63,245 bases of DNA from Allobosea robiniae (GTDB lineage Bacteria > Pseudomonadota > Alphaproteobacteria > Rhizobiales > Beijerinckiaceae): positions 1 to 63,245 of the forward strand of contig NZ_FNBZ01000011.1 of NCBI RefSeq assembly GCF_900102525.1, given 5' to 3'. Below the pieces are notes generated by a model that made no database searches, was not told the origin of the DNA, and was given only the letters and a program-made list of their open reading frames with translations. This document shows positions 1-8,711 of the stretch, one piece after another. The position numbers and the translations under genes were made by a program. Numbering within the stretch: position 1 is the first letter of the stretch; the number at the start of each line of letters is the position of its first letter.

Positions 1-93
1 CTCTTCGGGCTTATGGCGCTTCTTCGGCATCTCGATCCTCCTGTCTGCCAAAAGACATACTTCAGGGTGGACCAATTCAAGGGGGGTGGATCA
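1..93 (-). mobile_element. IS3-family element, truncated by window edge (left copy)
   Basis: Read on the minus strand, this stretch matches the segment starting at 63077: the same terminal sequence (TGATCCACC...), the same leader and the same first codons of a transposase orfA, whose ATG is at 30-28. Within the shared 93 bases I see one mismatch (AAG versus AGG, Lys versus Arg), so the two are separate copies. The element boundary is at 93. The rest of the element lies outside the window. The copy points outward and interrupts the gene that follows. Confidence 0.85.
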
Positions 94-807
94 CTCCTGG
101 CGGGTCTTCACGACGAAATTCAAGGCAAGCTGGCTGCGGCACGTCAACTGCTGGGCCATTCTGTAGATAAGGGCGATGCCAGCGAAGGAGCCTGGCTAGA
201 GCTGCTGAGCACCTATCTGCCAGCGCGCTACAAGGCCGATAAGGCGCATGTGGTCGATAGCGAGGGAAATTTTAGCCATCAGATGGATGTGGTGGTCTAT
301 GACCGTCAGTACTCGCCGTTCATCTTCGTCATGAAGGGCACTAAGGTGATTCCGGCCGAGAGCGTCTACGCGGCCTTTGAGGCCAAGCAATCGCTAAATG
401 CTGATCAGGTCGCCTACGCTCATAAAAAGATCGCCAGCGTGCGGGCGCTGCACCGCACGAGCCTGCCGGTTCCCCATGTCGGCGGGATAGCGGCGCCAAA
501 GCCGCTCCATCATATTCTAGGCGGGCTCCTGACGCTTGAGAGCGACTGGAAGCCGGCAATGGGCGAAGCACTGCGGGACGCCCTGGCAAGGTCCTCCACA
601 ACCGAGCAGATCGACCTTGGTTGCGTCGCGGCGCATGGTCACTACAGCCGAGACTCGGATGGCGTCTATAAGCTCACTTCGGAGGGCAAGCCGGCAACAG
701 CCTTCCTGTTCGAGCTGATCGCACGGCTGCAGGCGCTGGCCACGGTGCCCATGGTTGATATCCGAGCTTACAGCCGCTGGCTGAACTCTGATCAACAGAA
801 AAGCTAG
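13..807 (+). CDS. DUF6602-family protein, 5' end replaced by IS sequence
   Basis: From residue 28 onward the protein reads as a DUF6602 family member. It has the conserved start of the family (LHDEIQGKL), the KGDASEGAWLELL block, DVVVYDRQYSPFIF, AVFEAK-like AAFEAKQ and the C-terminal KPATAFLFELIARLQ. Function is unknown; the Asp/Glu/Lys pattern (DVVVYD, FEAKQ) recalls nuclease-fold proteins, which is my inference. The first 27 codons are antisense IS DNA (IS boundary at 93), so the native start and roughly ten residues are gone. A hybrid protein could be made from the ATG at 13, but I see no clear ribosome site. Probably inactive or altered. Confidence 0.75.
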   Translation: MALLRHLDPPVCQKTYFRVDQFKGGGSLLAGLHDEIQGKLAAARQLLGHSVDKGDASEGAWLELLSTYLPARYKADKAHVVDSEGNFSHQMDVVVYDRQYSPFIFVMKGTKVIPAESVYAAFEAKQSLNADQVAYAHKKIASVRALHRTSLPVPHVGGIAAPKPLHHILGGLLTLESDWKPAMGEALRDALARSSTTEQIDLGCVAAHGHYSRDSDGVYKLTSEGKPATAFLFELIARLQALATVPMVDIRAYSRWLNSDQQKS

Positions 808-1027
808 GGCCATCCGTAGAGACAGCCTCATCGGCGCGATCGAGGATAGTCCGGAAGAAAAGGAGCTAGTCGAGCTCATCAACGCCGTGGAAGAGCGCGA
901 GCGGGAACACACCTTCCGAGCGCTGACGCGCCTCAGAAGTGCGAAGATCTTGCCAATTGAGCCGGGGCGCGTCCCTGCATCGCGGGCCGACGAAAACGAT
1001 CAATCCAGACCGATAGCTAGGCCAGAG

Positions 1028-1228
1028 TCACTTAGGGGCCTCGCTTTGGCGCCGCGGTCCAGCCGCCGCGTCCGGCATTGTGCCGCCGAGGGCGACTAGG
1101 CGCTTGCCAGCCTCGACGCGCACCAACGTTTCCAACGCTTGTCGGACGAGGGCATCTATCTCCTCGGCGCCGGTCAGCGACCGGGCTTTTTCCAGCAATC
1201 TGTCTTCGATGTCGATCGTGACGAACAT
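1028..1228 (-). CDS. vapB: VapB-type antitoxin, orphan
   Basis: A 66-residue protein with the VapB pattern: an N-terminal ribbon-like strand (FVTIDIEDRLLEKA), then LTGAEEIDALVRQALETLV, then the hallmark AGKRLVALGGTMP. VapB proteins bind operator DNA as ribbon-helix-helix or related dimers and neutralise a PIN-domain VapC toxin encoded just downstream. Here the downstream side (808-1027 on the minus strand) contains no PIN-domain gene, so this antitoxin stands alone. It may be a relic or act in trans. The C-terminal tail is longer than usual and may be read-through from lost sequence. Confidence 0.65.
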   Translation of the reverse strand: MFVTIDIEDRLLEKARSLTGAEEIDALVRQALETLVRVEAGKRLVALGGTMPDAAAGPRRQSEAPK

Positions 1229-1424
1229 CTGCTGTTTGATCCCTGGCGCTGCGGCGAAAAATACCGAAAGGCCGAGATCTCCGCAAACACTTCAAGATAG
1301 CTCGCGTCATGCGCCACAATCGGACATTGGGAAGCGACCCAGAACCGGACGTTCGAAGCTGAGCGAAATGGGAAGCGCGCAAGCGACGCCAGCCCGCACG
1401 GTCACGCTTTCCCTCGCTCCCTGC

Positions 1425-3308
1425 TCAGCCATCGCTGAAGCTTAGCATCACCAGCCGGTTCAGCCGTTCGGTGAATGCACTTGCGTCTATCGGGCGATCG
1501 CCGTCCAGGACGCGCGCGGTATCCAGGAGCAGATGGGCGACGTCGCTACGCAACGCATCATCTTCGACAGACGAGAGGGCCGAAACCATCGCATGCCGAG
1601 GGTTGACCTCGAGGATGGGCTTGGCAGCACTCTCCACTCGACCAGCGGCGCTGAGCAGGCGTTCGAACTGGCGATCCGGCCCCTTATCCGACGCGACAAG
1701 GCAGACCGCGCTCTCGGTCAGCCGATCGGAGGATCGGACATCCGCAACCTCTTCGGCCAGAATCTCCTTCATCGATGCAAGTAGAGCGGCGATCTTCTCG
1801 CTCGCTTCCGCCGACGGAGGCGCCGCGCCATCAAGCAGCGGGATGAGACCGAGATCGGCCGCCCCTTGCGTCACCGACTTGAACGGCTTGCCTTCAAAAT
1901 CCGGCGCGGCCGAGGCCCAGAAGCTGTCGATCGGATCCGACAGTAGCAGCACCTCGATGCCCCGCGCCCGAAAACCTTCGAGCTGTGGGGAGTTGGCGAT
2001 TCGGGAGGCATCGTCGCCGGCGATGTAGTAGATCGCGGTCTGGTTGTCCTTGAGCGCGCCGACATAGTCCTTGAGGCTGCGCCACCCTTCGCCGGAGGCC
2101 GTGGTCCGGAAGCGAGCGAGGCCGAGCAGTTGCTCCCGGCGCGCGAAATCCTCGTAAAGCCCTTCCTTGATGACGACGCCGAAATTGTCCCAGATCAGGC
2201 GGAATGTGTCCGGTTCCTGTTCGGCCAGTTTCGCGAGATCGGCGAGGACACGATTGGTGACGCCCTTCTTGATCGCACCGAGCAGTGGGCTGTCCTGAAT
2301 CATCTCGCGGGAGACGTTGAGCGGCAGGTCGGCTGTGTCGACGATACCGCGCACAAAGCGCAGGTAGCGCGGCAGGAGTTCGGCTTCGTCCGTGATGAAG
2401 ACGCGCTTCACATAAAGCTTGATCCGCCCTTTGCGGTCGGCGTCGAAGAGATCGAACGGACGCGCGCCCGGGACGAAGGCCAGCGCGGTATATTCGTGCA
2501 GGCCTTCGGCGCGAAAATGGATCGTGGCGGCGGGCTCGTCATATTGTCCCGCAACGCTGCGGTAGAAATCAGCGTATTCGTCCTTGGTGATCTCGCTCTT
2601 CGGCCTGGTCCAAAGCGCGGCCCCGTCGGAGAGGGCGACCGCATCGGCGCCCGGCTCCGTGATCAGCGAGATCGGGACCGGTACATGGCCGGACTGTTCC
2701 TTGACGATGCGTTCCAGCGTCCAGCGCTCGGCATAGGACTTGGCCTCCTCCATCAGGTGAAGCGTCACGCACGTCCCGCGGGACGGAGCCTCGTCCAGCG
2801 CCGCAGGCGCCACCGTGAATTCGCCCTTGCCGTCGGAAGACCAGGTCCACGCTTCGGCGCTGCCGGCACGGCGGCTGACAACCTCGACCTTCTCGGCCAC
2901 CATGAAGGCGGAATAAAAGCCGACGCCGAACTGGCCGATGAGCTGCGCGCCGTCCTTGCCATCAGCGGTTGCTACCCGCTCCATGAAGCTGCGCGTGCCG
3001 GAGCGGGCGATCGTGCCGAGAGCTTCGATCATCTCGTCATGGCTCATACCGATGCCGTTGTCGGCAATGGTCAGCCTGCCAGCCTCCGGATCGGCCGAGA
3101 TGGTGATCGCGAGCTTCGGGTCATCCCCCAGAAGTTCGGGGTTGCCGATCGCTTCGTAGCGCAGCTTCTCGCAGGCATCAGCTGCGTTCGAGATCAGTTC
3201 GCGCAGGAAAACGTCCCGGTCGGAATAGACCGAATGCACCATCATGTGGAGCAGGCGGGAGACGTCGGCTTCGAAGCTGCGATGCTCTGGCGTGGCGGTC
3301 GTGGTCAT
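1425..3308 (-). CDS. htpG: Chaperone HtpG (bacterial Hsp90)
   Basis: A full-length HtpG of 627 residues. It has the GHKL ATPase motifs ELISNAADA (about 37-45), DNGIGM (83-88) and GQFGVGFYS (125-133), the middle-domain segment RLYVKRVFITDEAELLPRYLRFVRG-type (here KLYVKRVFI) and the C-terminal dimerisation region. It folds or remodels client proteins in the cytoplasm with DnaK. I chose the ATG at 3308, which has GAGAAA upstream; an in-frame GTG at 3332 would add eight residues. It sits downstream of groESL and two small genes on the same strand, so it is probably part of a heat-shock transcription unit. Confidence 0.95.
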   Translation of the reverse strand: MTTTATPEHRSFEADVSRLLHMMVHSVYSDRDVFLRELISNAADACEKLRYEAIGNPELLGDDPKLAITISADPEAGRLTIADNGIGMSHDEMIEALGTIARSGTRSFMERVATADGKDGAQLIGQFGVGFYSAFMVAEKVEVVSRRAGSAEAWTWSSDGKGEFTVAPAALDEAPSRGTCVTLHLMEEAKSYAERWTLERIVKEQSGHVPVPISLITEPGADAVALSDGAALWTRPKSEITKDEYADFYRSVAGQYDEPAATIHFRAEGLHEYTALAFVPGARPFDLFDADRKGRIKLYVKRVFITDEAELLPRYLRFVRGIVDTADLPLNVSREMIQDSPLLGAIKKGVTNRVLADLAKLAEQEPDTFRLIWDNFGVVIKEGLYEDFARREQLLGLARFRTTASGEGWRSLKDYVGALKDNQTAIYYIAGDDASRIANSPQLEGFRARGIEVLLLSDPIDSFWASAAPDFEGKPFKSVTQGAADLGLIPLLDGAAPPSAEASEKIAALLASMKEILAEEVADVRSSDRLTESAVCLVASDKGPDRQFERLLSAAGRVESAAKPILEVNPRHAMVSALSSVEDDALRSDVAHLLLDTARVLDGDRPIDASAFTERLNRLVMLSFSDG

Positions 3309-3380
3309 TCGGGTTTCTCGAATAGATGGCACAGCAAGAAGTTCTCGGCGGAGAGCGATATCCTGCGCAAACGCGGCGAG

Positions 3381-3731
3381 CTAGCCGGTCGCACGGACTG
3401 TCGGGGGCGACAATAGGGAGCGATACTCATGTGCTGCCCGAGCCTCTCGATTGGACAGCGTCCTGACCAGAGCAAGTATGGCATTCAACCGCGCGGTCGC
3501 GAACTCGCCGGCGCCGGGCAACTGAGCCTCGATGTGAGCGGCGACAGTCTGCCACGTTGCCGATCCATCCCGCGTCATGACGGCCAGGAGATTATCCTTG
3601 AGGCCATACGTTGCGCTCTCGGCGTTGGTGATGAGGGCCTTGAAGCGGTCGGACGGTGAGATGTCCTTAGGTTCCTGTGTGCCGTAGGTCATGTCGGTCT
3701 GATGCGATTGAGAGAATGCAGGGGCTTTCAC
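3381..3731 (-). CDS. Hypothetical protein between groESL and htpG
   Basis: A 116-residue protein, mostly helical, with no domain I recognise. The start chosen is a GTG at 3731 preceded by AAAGG and lying just after the stop of the upstream small gene; an internal ATG at 3692 is the alternative. It sits in line with groEL, the 71-residue gene and htpG on the same strand, which suggests cotranscription with the heat-shock genes. The function is unknown. Confidence 0.6.
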   Translation of the reverse strand: MKAPAFSQSHQTDMTYGTQEPKDISPSDRFKALITNAESATYGLKDNLLAVMTRDGSATWQTVAAHIEAQLPGAGEFATARLNAILALVRTLSNREARAAHEYRSLLSPPTVRATG

Positions 3732-3743
3732 GGAGCCTTTCGC

Positions 3744-3959
3744 CTAGGCCTTCTCGCGAAACCGGTCGATCGCACGCAGTGCGAGATCGTCCTCGTCGAG
3801 CGCCAGCGGAACCAGCGAAGCCACGATATAGGCGAGGTTGTTTCGCTCCAGCTCGTCAGAGCCCGCCGAAAGCGACGGCTTGAGTTCCGCCCATGCCTTT
3901 TCAAGAGCAGCTTCGGCACGGGCCAGATCGATGGGATCGGTCAGTGATGAAAAGGGCAT
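3744..3959 (-). CDS. Small conserved protein (MPFSSL family), copy 1
   Basis: A 71-residue protein starting MPFSSLTDPIDLARAE with a GGGGAA ribosome site upstream. A second copy of about the same length is encoded at 47392-47610. The two share the start, the ELER..LA.IVA.L core, and an ALDE.DL..RA..R(F/Y)R.KA end, which shows that this is a real protein family. It is predicted to be all-helical and soluble. The function is unknown. Its position between groEL and htpG suggests a stress role. Confidence 0.7.
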   Translation of the reverse strand: MPFSSLTDPIDLARAEAALEKAWAELKPSLSAGSDELERNNLAYIVASLVPLALDEDDLALRAIDRFREKA

Positions 3960-4001
3960 AGCGTTCCCCTAGGCATTGCATGTGCGGTTGGGATCCTGAG
4001 A

Positions 4002-4030
4002 GGGGGCGCCGCGGCAATCGCGGCGCCCCC
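4002..4030 (-). terminator. Hairpin after groEL
   Basis: A perfect 12-bp GC-rich stem (4002-4013 with 4019-4030) and a 5-base loop lie directly downstream of the groEL stop. There is no run of T on the minus strand after it, so it may work as a weak terminator or an mRNA-stabilising hairpin that sets groESL levels above those of the downstream genes. Confidence 0.6.
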
Positions 4031-4035
4031 GATGC

Positions 4036-5661
<1,626 letters not shown>

Positions 5662-5719
5662 GATTCCTCACTCCTTCAGACTTGAGGTTTCAGGTTGATG
5701 ATGTGGGATGAAGGCCCCG

Positions 5720-6034
5720 TCAGGCGGCCTTCTTGAGGGCGGCCGTCGTCTCGACGACGCCCATGATGTCGGACTCCTTCATGATCAGGAGATCCTGGTC
5801 ATCGATCTTGACCTCGGTGCCGCTCCATTTGCCGAAGAGCACGCGGTCGCCGACCTTGACGTCGGGCGGCGCAAGCTTGCCGGTCTCGTCGCGCGCGCCA
5901 GCGCCAACGGCGACGACCTCGCCCTCCTGCGGCTTTTCCTTGGCGGTGTCGGGAATGATGATCCCGCCCTTGGTCTTCTCCTCGGCGTCGATGCGCTTCA
6001 CGACGACGCGGTCATGCAGTGGCCGAAACTTCAT
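5720..6034 (-). CDS. groES: Co-chaperonin GroES
   Basis: A 104-residue GroES starting KFRPLHDRVVVKR with the mobile loop KTKGGIIIPDTAKEKP (about 20-35) that contacts GroEL. It is the first gene of the groESL operon. The start has GGAGGAAC-type sequence on the minus strand just upstream, and a CIRCE element and an RpoH-like promoter lie further upstream. Confidence 0.96.
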   Translation of the reverse strand: MKFRPLHDRVVVKRIDAEEKTKGGIIIPDTAKEKPQEGEVVAVGAGARDETGKLAPPDVKVGDRVLFGKWSGTEVKIDDQDLLIMKESDIMGVVETTAALKKAA

Positions 6035-6138
6035 GAGTTCCTCCAGTTTCCATGTCGGTCACATGTCAAAGCGGGCCGGCCCTGTTCAGGTCTCGCGGCG
6101 AGGTTCCGCGCGCCCTGAGGCGCCGTGCCCGCGCGAAG

Positions 6139-6167
6139 ATTTGGGTTGCCCGATTTTTGCCTTCAAG
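6139..6167 (-). promoter_or_regulatory. RpoH-like promoter of groESL
   Basis: On the minus strand there is CTTGAA (6167-6162), 17 bases, then CCAAAT (6144-6139), about 105 bases upstream of groES. The same pair of hexamers at 16-base spacing precedes both ROSE-like leaders on the plus strand (6585-6612 and 7230-7257), which is why I read it as a heat-shock sigma factor promoter. Confidence 0.5.
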
Positions 6168-6173
6168 AGGTCG

Positions 6174-6200
6174 GCAGCACTTTTTTTGATAGAGTGCTAA
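6174..6200 (-). promoter_or_regulatory. CIRCE element (HrcA operator)
   Basis: On the minus strand it reads TTAGCACTC, 9 bases, then AAGTGCTGC. The left arm matches the CIRCE consensus perfectly and the right arm matches in six central positions. CIRCE binds the repressor HrcA, which is released on heat shock. A TTGCGT hexamer about 35 bases upstream of CTGTTA could form a housekeeping promoter that the element blocks. Confidence 0.85.
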
Positions 6201-6296
6201 CAGTCTGAAAAGGCAGCACAAACGCAACCTTTCATCTTGCCAGAGCGTTGAGAATCCGCTGCCATCGGCGCAGTGAAAACCAGGGAGCTGAAAGGA

Positions 6297-6566
6297 ATGG
6301 CTTCGACAGACTTTGCCCGCCAGATCGCCGGCTACGGATTGACCACCGCCGGCATCCTCTACCGATTGCCCGACCACCCTTCGATCCTGCAGGAATATAT
6401 CTGGCAGGATTACGACCTCGCTCCGCGCTTTCCCGAACTCAACAAGTTCCTCGCCTTCTGGCAGGCCAAGCTTGACGGCGAGCTGTTCCGCATCACCGTC
6501 GCTCACAAGGACCTGATCGGGCCGGCCGACCTCAGCGCGGTCAGCGGCGAGTTCCGGCTCCAGTGA
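6297..6566 (+). CDS. usg: Usg family protein
   Basis: An 89-residue protein with the Usg pattern: GYGLTTAGILYRLPDHPSIL, then QEYIWQDYDLAPRFPELNKFLAFW and a final block starting LDGELFRITVAHKDLI. Usg proteins are small alphaproteobacterial proteins of unknown role, originally noted upstream of tryptophan genes; no trp gene is near here. The start at 6297 has GGGAG ten bases upstream; an in-frame codon at 6273 is less likely. It is divergent from groESL, so the two may share the heat-regulated intergenic region. Confidence 0.85.
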   Translation: MASTDFARQIAGYGLTTAGILYRLPDHPSILQEYIWQDYDLAPRFPELNKFLAFWQAKLDGELFRITVAHKDLIGPADLSAVSGEFRLQ

Positions 6567-6584
6567 CGTTGATGCTTCGCAGGG

Positions 6585-6612
6585 CTTGATCCGAAGAGAA
6601 CACATCCCAAAA
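6585..6612 (+). promoter_or_regulatory. RpoH-like promoter of ROSE leader 1
   Basis: CTTGAT, 16 bases, CCAAAA. It lies about 75-80 bases before the ribosome site of the thermometer and matches the layout in front of the second thermometer. I infer that the transcript starts near 6620. Confidence 0.45.
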
Positions 6613-6690
6613 TCATAGCAGCCGCCGACAGCGACAGCGCGCTCGACGCGGTGATCAACCAAACCGGATCCATGTTGCTTCCTGGAGGAT
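6613..6690 (+). promoter_or_regulatory. ROSE-like RNA thermometer 1
   Basis: The 3' hairpin has the ROSE signature. TTGCTTCC (6675-6682) faces the ribosome site GGAGGA (6684-6689), closed by CCAT/ATGG (6670-6673 with 6691-6694). ROSE elements in rhizobia mask the ribosome site of small heat-shock genes at low temperature and melt on heating. A second copy at 7337-7365 is nearly identical. This one opens a short leader frame rather than an hsp gene. Confidence 0.75.
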
Positions 6691-6696
6691 ATGGCT

Positions 6697-6741
6697 ATGG
6701 CAACGTTGGCAATCGCTCCCCGCCAAGGGAGGACTGCATGA
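6697..6741 (+). CDS. 14-residue leader peptide coupled to DUF982 gene
   Basis: This frame encodes MATLAIAPRQGRTA and stops at TGA 6739-6741, overlapping the ATG of the DUF982 gene (ATGA). GGAGGA lies seven bases before its ATG at 6697 (a second ATG at 6691 is in frame). The ROSE hairpin would therefore control translation of this peptide, and termination at the overlap would feed ribosomes to the DUF982 start, which has its own GGGAGGA within the leader frame. It could also be the remnant of a small heat-shock gene. Confidence 0.45.
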   Translation: MATLAIAPRQGRTA

Positions 6742-7034
6742 TGACATCAGACGACTTCGAGAGGCCGGTCGTGATCCTGACCGGGCTCGGGCATCCGGCG
6801 GCGATCGCGTCCGCAATGGAGGCCTACATGTTCTTGGCCGACTGGCCGGAGACCAGGCGCGATCCGGTCCACGGCTTTGCGCTGAAAGCCTGCCTGGCGG
6901 CGATCCGCGGAGAGATCGAACCAGACACGGCGCGCGGCTTGTTCGCGTCCTGGGCGGAAAAGCATGATCTTCTTGCGCCCGACGTGGCCGCGTTCGCCAG
7001 CAGCCGCAAGGAAGGCTCGCGCGGCCACGCTTGA
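6738..7034 (+). CDS. DUF982 domain protein
   Basis: A 98-residue protein of the DUF982 type: VVILTGLGHPAAIASAMEAY, a central W, then ALKACLAAIRGEIEPDTARGLFASWAEKHDLLAPD. The family is abundant in rhizobia and uncharacterised. The start ATG at 6738 has GGGAGGA at 6728-6734 and overlaps the stop of the leader peptide. It lies between two thermometer-controlled units, which suggests induction by heat. Confidence 0.8.
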   Translation: MMTSDDFERPVVILTGLGHPAAIASAMEAYMFLADWPETRRDPVHGFALKACLAAIRGEIEPDTARGLFASWAEKHDLLAPDVAAFASSRKEGSRGHA

Positions 7035-7038
7035 CCAG

Positions 7039-7069
7039 TGGCCCGGCTCCGCACCGGTGGGGGCCGGGC
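7039..7069 (+). terminator. Hairpin after DUF982 gene
   Basis: GCCCGGC (7041-7047) and GCCGGGC (7063-7069) can pair seven bases after the stop codon, followed by ATTTCC. It is a weak terminator candidate. Confidence 0.35.
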
Positions 7070-7229
7070 ATTTCCGAAGCCGCGGGACGCTGTTTTATTG
7101 CCGAAATCCTGCCCCGGATTTTGGGCGGGCGGTTACGGCTTTGAGAGCCCAGCCCGACGGGGAGCTCCCACCCAGCGCGGTACCGTTTCCGAGCCATCGA
7201 ACGATTCCCCCAAAAATCTCACTGATCCC

Positions 7230-7257
7230 CTTGAACGTCCGCCGACCGGATCCAAAT
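7230..7257 (+). promoter_or_regulatory. RpoH-like promoter of ROSE leader 2
   Basis: CTTGAA, 16 bases, CCAAAT, giving a predicted leader of roughly 98 bases before the hsp20 start at 7363. The region 7070-7229 before it holds no gene that I can support. Confidence 0.5.
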
Positions 7258-7360
7258 CGCTAATTGCCGAGCGCCTTTTGAGGGATCGGCCGGTCAAGCC
7301 GACATCGGTGAGACCTCGGAATGACCGACTTGTGCCCATGTTGCTCAATGGAGGATGTGG
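7258..7360 (+). promoter_or_regulatory. ROSE-like RNA thermometer 2
   Basis: The 3' hairpin pairs CCCA, TTGCTC (7341-7346) and a short loop with the ribosome site GGAGGAT (7350-7356) and TGTGG. The TTGCT opposite GGAGGAT is the core of ROSE elements. Its 3' 29 bases match thermometer 1 at about 24 positions. It directly precedes an hsp20 gene, as expected of the class. Confidence 0.8.
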
Positions 7361-7362
7361 TT

Positions 7363-7839
7363 ATGAGAACCGTCTTCGATTTTTCTCCTTTGTATCGGTC
7401 GAGCATCGGCTTCGACCGCATATTCGGTGCGATCGAAGCCGCAAGCCGGCTGGACCCGCCCGGCAACTGGCCGCCCTACGACATCGTCAAGACCGATGAC
7501 GACGACTATCGCATTACGATGGCCGTGGCCGGCTTCTCGCGGGACGAGCTCACCATCACGCATGAGCCGAACCTACTGGTGGTGTCCGGGCAGAAAGCCG
7601 GCCAGGACAATGGCCGATATCTGCACCACGGCATTGCCGAGCGCACCTTCCAGCGCCGCTTCGAGCTTGCTGACCACGTCAAGATCGTGGCCGCCAACCT
7701 CGAGAACGGTTTGCTGACGGTCGATCTGAAACGCGAGCTGCCAGAGGCGATGAAGCCGCGCCGGATCGAGATCGCCACCGGCACCGCACTGCCGAAAGCC
7801 GATCGGCGGCAGATCGACTCGGAGAAGCGCGCAGCCTGA
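7363..7839 (+). CDS. Small heat-shock protein (Hsp20), copy 1
   Basis: A 158-residue alpha-crystallin-domain protein of the IbpA/HspA type. It has YDIVKTDDDDYRITMAVAGF (start of the domain), LLVVSGQK, the ERTFQRRFEL strand, then the block NGLLTVDLKRELPEA and the C-terminal I-x-I (IEI) used for oligomer contact. It holds unfolding proteins in a refoldable state. The ATG at 7363 is eight bases from GGAGG inside the thermometer; an in-frame codon at 7321 lies within the leader and is not the start. Confidence 0.95.
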   Translation: MRTVFDFSPLYRSSIGFDRIFGAIEAASRLDPPGNWPPYDIVKTDDDDYRITMAVAGFSRDELTITHEPNLLVVSGQKAGQDNGRYLHHGIAERTFQRRFELADHVKIVAANLENGLLTVDLKRELPEAMKPRRIEIATGTALPKADRRQIDSEKRAA

Positions 7840-7865
7840 GCAGAGGCTGATTGAATCAGCGTTGA

Positions 7866-7888
7866 GCGCCGGGCGGCGAGCCCGGCGC
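7866..7888 (+). terminator. Hairpin between the two hsp20 genes
   Basis: A perfect 9-bp stem (7866-7874 with 7880-7888) and 5-base loop, with no T tract after it. It may separate or stabilise parts of a joint hsp20 transcript. Confidence 0.4.
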
Positions 7889-7927
7889 CGCGAATCCGCT
7901 TCGATGTTTGAACGCAAGGAGGATGTC

Positions 7928-8425
7928 ATGAGCGTTCGAGATTTGATCCCCTGGGGCCGCGATAACGGCAATCGGCCTCCCGCGCTGTATCGCGATGATC
8001 AGCACAACCCCGTCTTCTCGCTCCATCGCGAGGTCAATCGTCTGTTCGACGACATGTACCGCTCGTTCGACAGCCTTGGTTCGCTGCCGCCCTTCAACGG
8101 CGGTTGGCCGAAGGTCGAGGTCTCCGAGACAGCCAGGGATATCAAGGTGACCGCCGAAATTCCGGGAATGGAGGAGAAGGACCTGGAGATCCTGCTCGAT
8201 GGTGACACTCTCACCCTCAGGGGCGAGAAGCGTGCCGAGAGCGAGAACAAGGAGAGGCAGTTTTCGGAGCGGTATTACGGCCGCTTCGAGCGTCACATCC
8301 CCCTCGGCTATGAGGTCGAGCAGGACAAGATCGATGCCCGCTTCAGGAACGGCGTGCTGACGGTCGTCCTGCCCAAGAGCGAGAGGGCGCAGTCTCAGGT
8401 CAAGCGCATCGCGATCAAGCATTAG
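7928..8425 (+). CDS. Small heat-shock protein (Hsp20), copy 2
   Basis: A 165-residue Hsp20 with an N-terminal FSLHREVNRLFDDMYRSF amphipathic segment, the alpha-crystallin domain from about 60 (WPKVEVSETARDIKVTAEIPGM) to about 155 (FRNGVLTVVLPK) and a C-terminal I-x-I (IAI). It is of a different subclass from copy 1, so the two may co-assemble. AAGGAGG precedes the ATG at 7928. No ROSE hairpin is visible here; it lies 88 bases after copy 1 and is probably carried on the same transcript. Confidence 0.95.
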   Translation: MSVRDLIPWGRDNGNRPPALYRDDQHNPVFSLHREVNRLFDDMYRSFDSLGSLPPFNGGWPKVEVSETARDIKVTAEIPGMEEKDLEILLDGDTLTLRGEKRAESENKERQFSERYYGRFERHIPLGYEVEQDKIDARFRNGVLTVVLPKSERAQSQVKRIAIKH

Positions 8426-8440
8426 CAGATCGCCGAGACC

Positions 8441-8467
8441 CTGGCGGCGCGCCTCGGGCGCCGCCAG
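8441..8467 (+). terminator. Hairpin after second hsp20 gene
   Basis: A perfect 10-bp GC-rich stem (8441-8450 with 8458-8467) and 7-base loop lie 15 bases after the stop. No T tract follows. It is the likely 3' end of the hsp20 transcript. Confidence 0.5.
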
Positions 8468-8711
8468 CTGCTGGAGCGTCACGAGACGAATGCTGGCGCG
8501 GGCCGGAGCCGCGCGAGGCCCCGGTCCATTCTAGCTCCGTCGTCTTGCCGAGAGTGGCCACCCCCTGGCGCCGGTCTCACCAGCGCCAGCTTCATTGTCA
8601 GTGCTTTTCTCGATTGGTCAGGTCTTGGGTCACCCGTCTGGAACCAGCCGGGGATGCGAACTGTTGAAGCGCCACAAGTGCGTTGCGAGAACTAACTCGA
8701 CGAGCCGCCCC

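Noticed and set aside
887..1099. 70-codon plus-strand frame after the DUF6602 gene
   Set aside because: It overlaps the VapB gene on the other strand and has no protein family signature.
6066..6662. 198-codon minus-strand frame over the groES promoter and usg
   Set aside because: It covers the CIRCE element and the usg gene and has no recognisable protein pattern.
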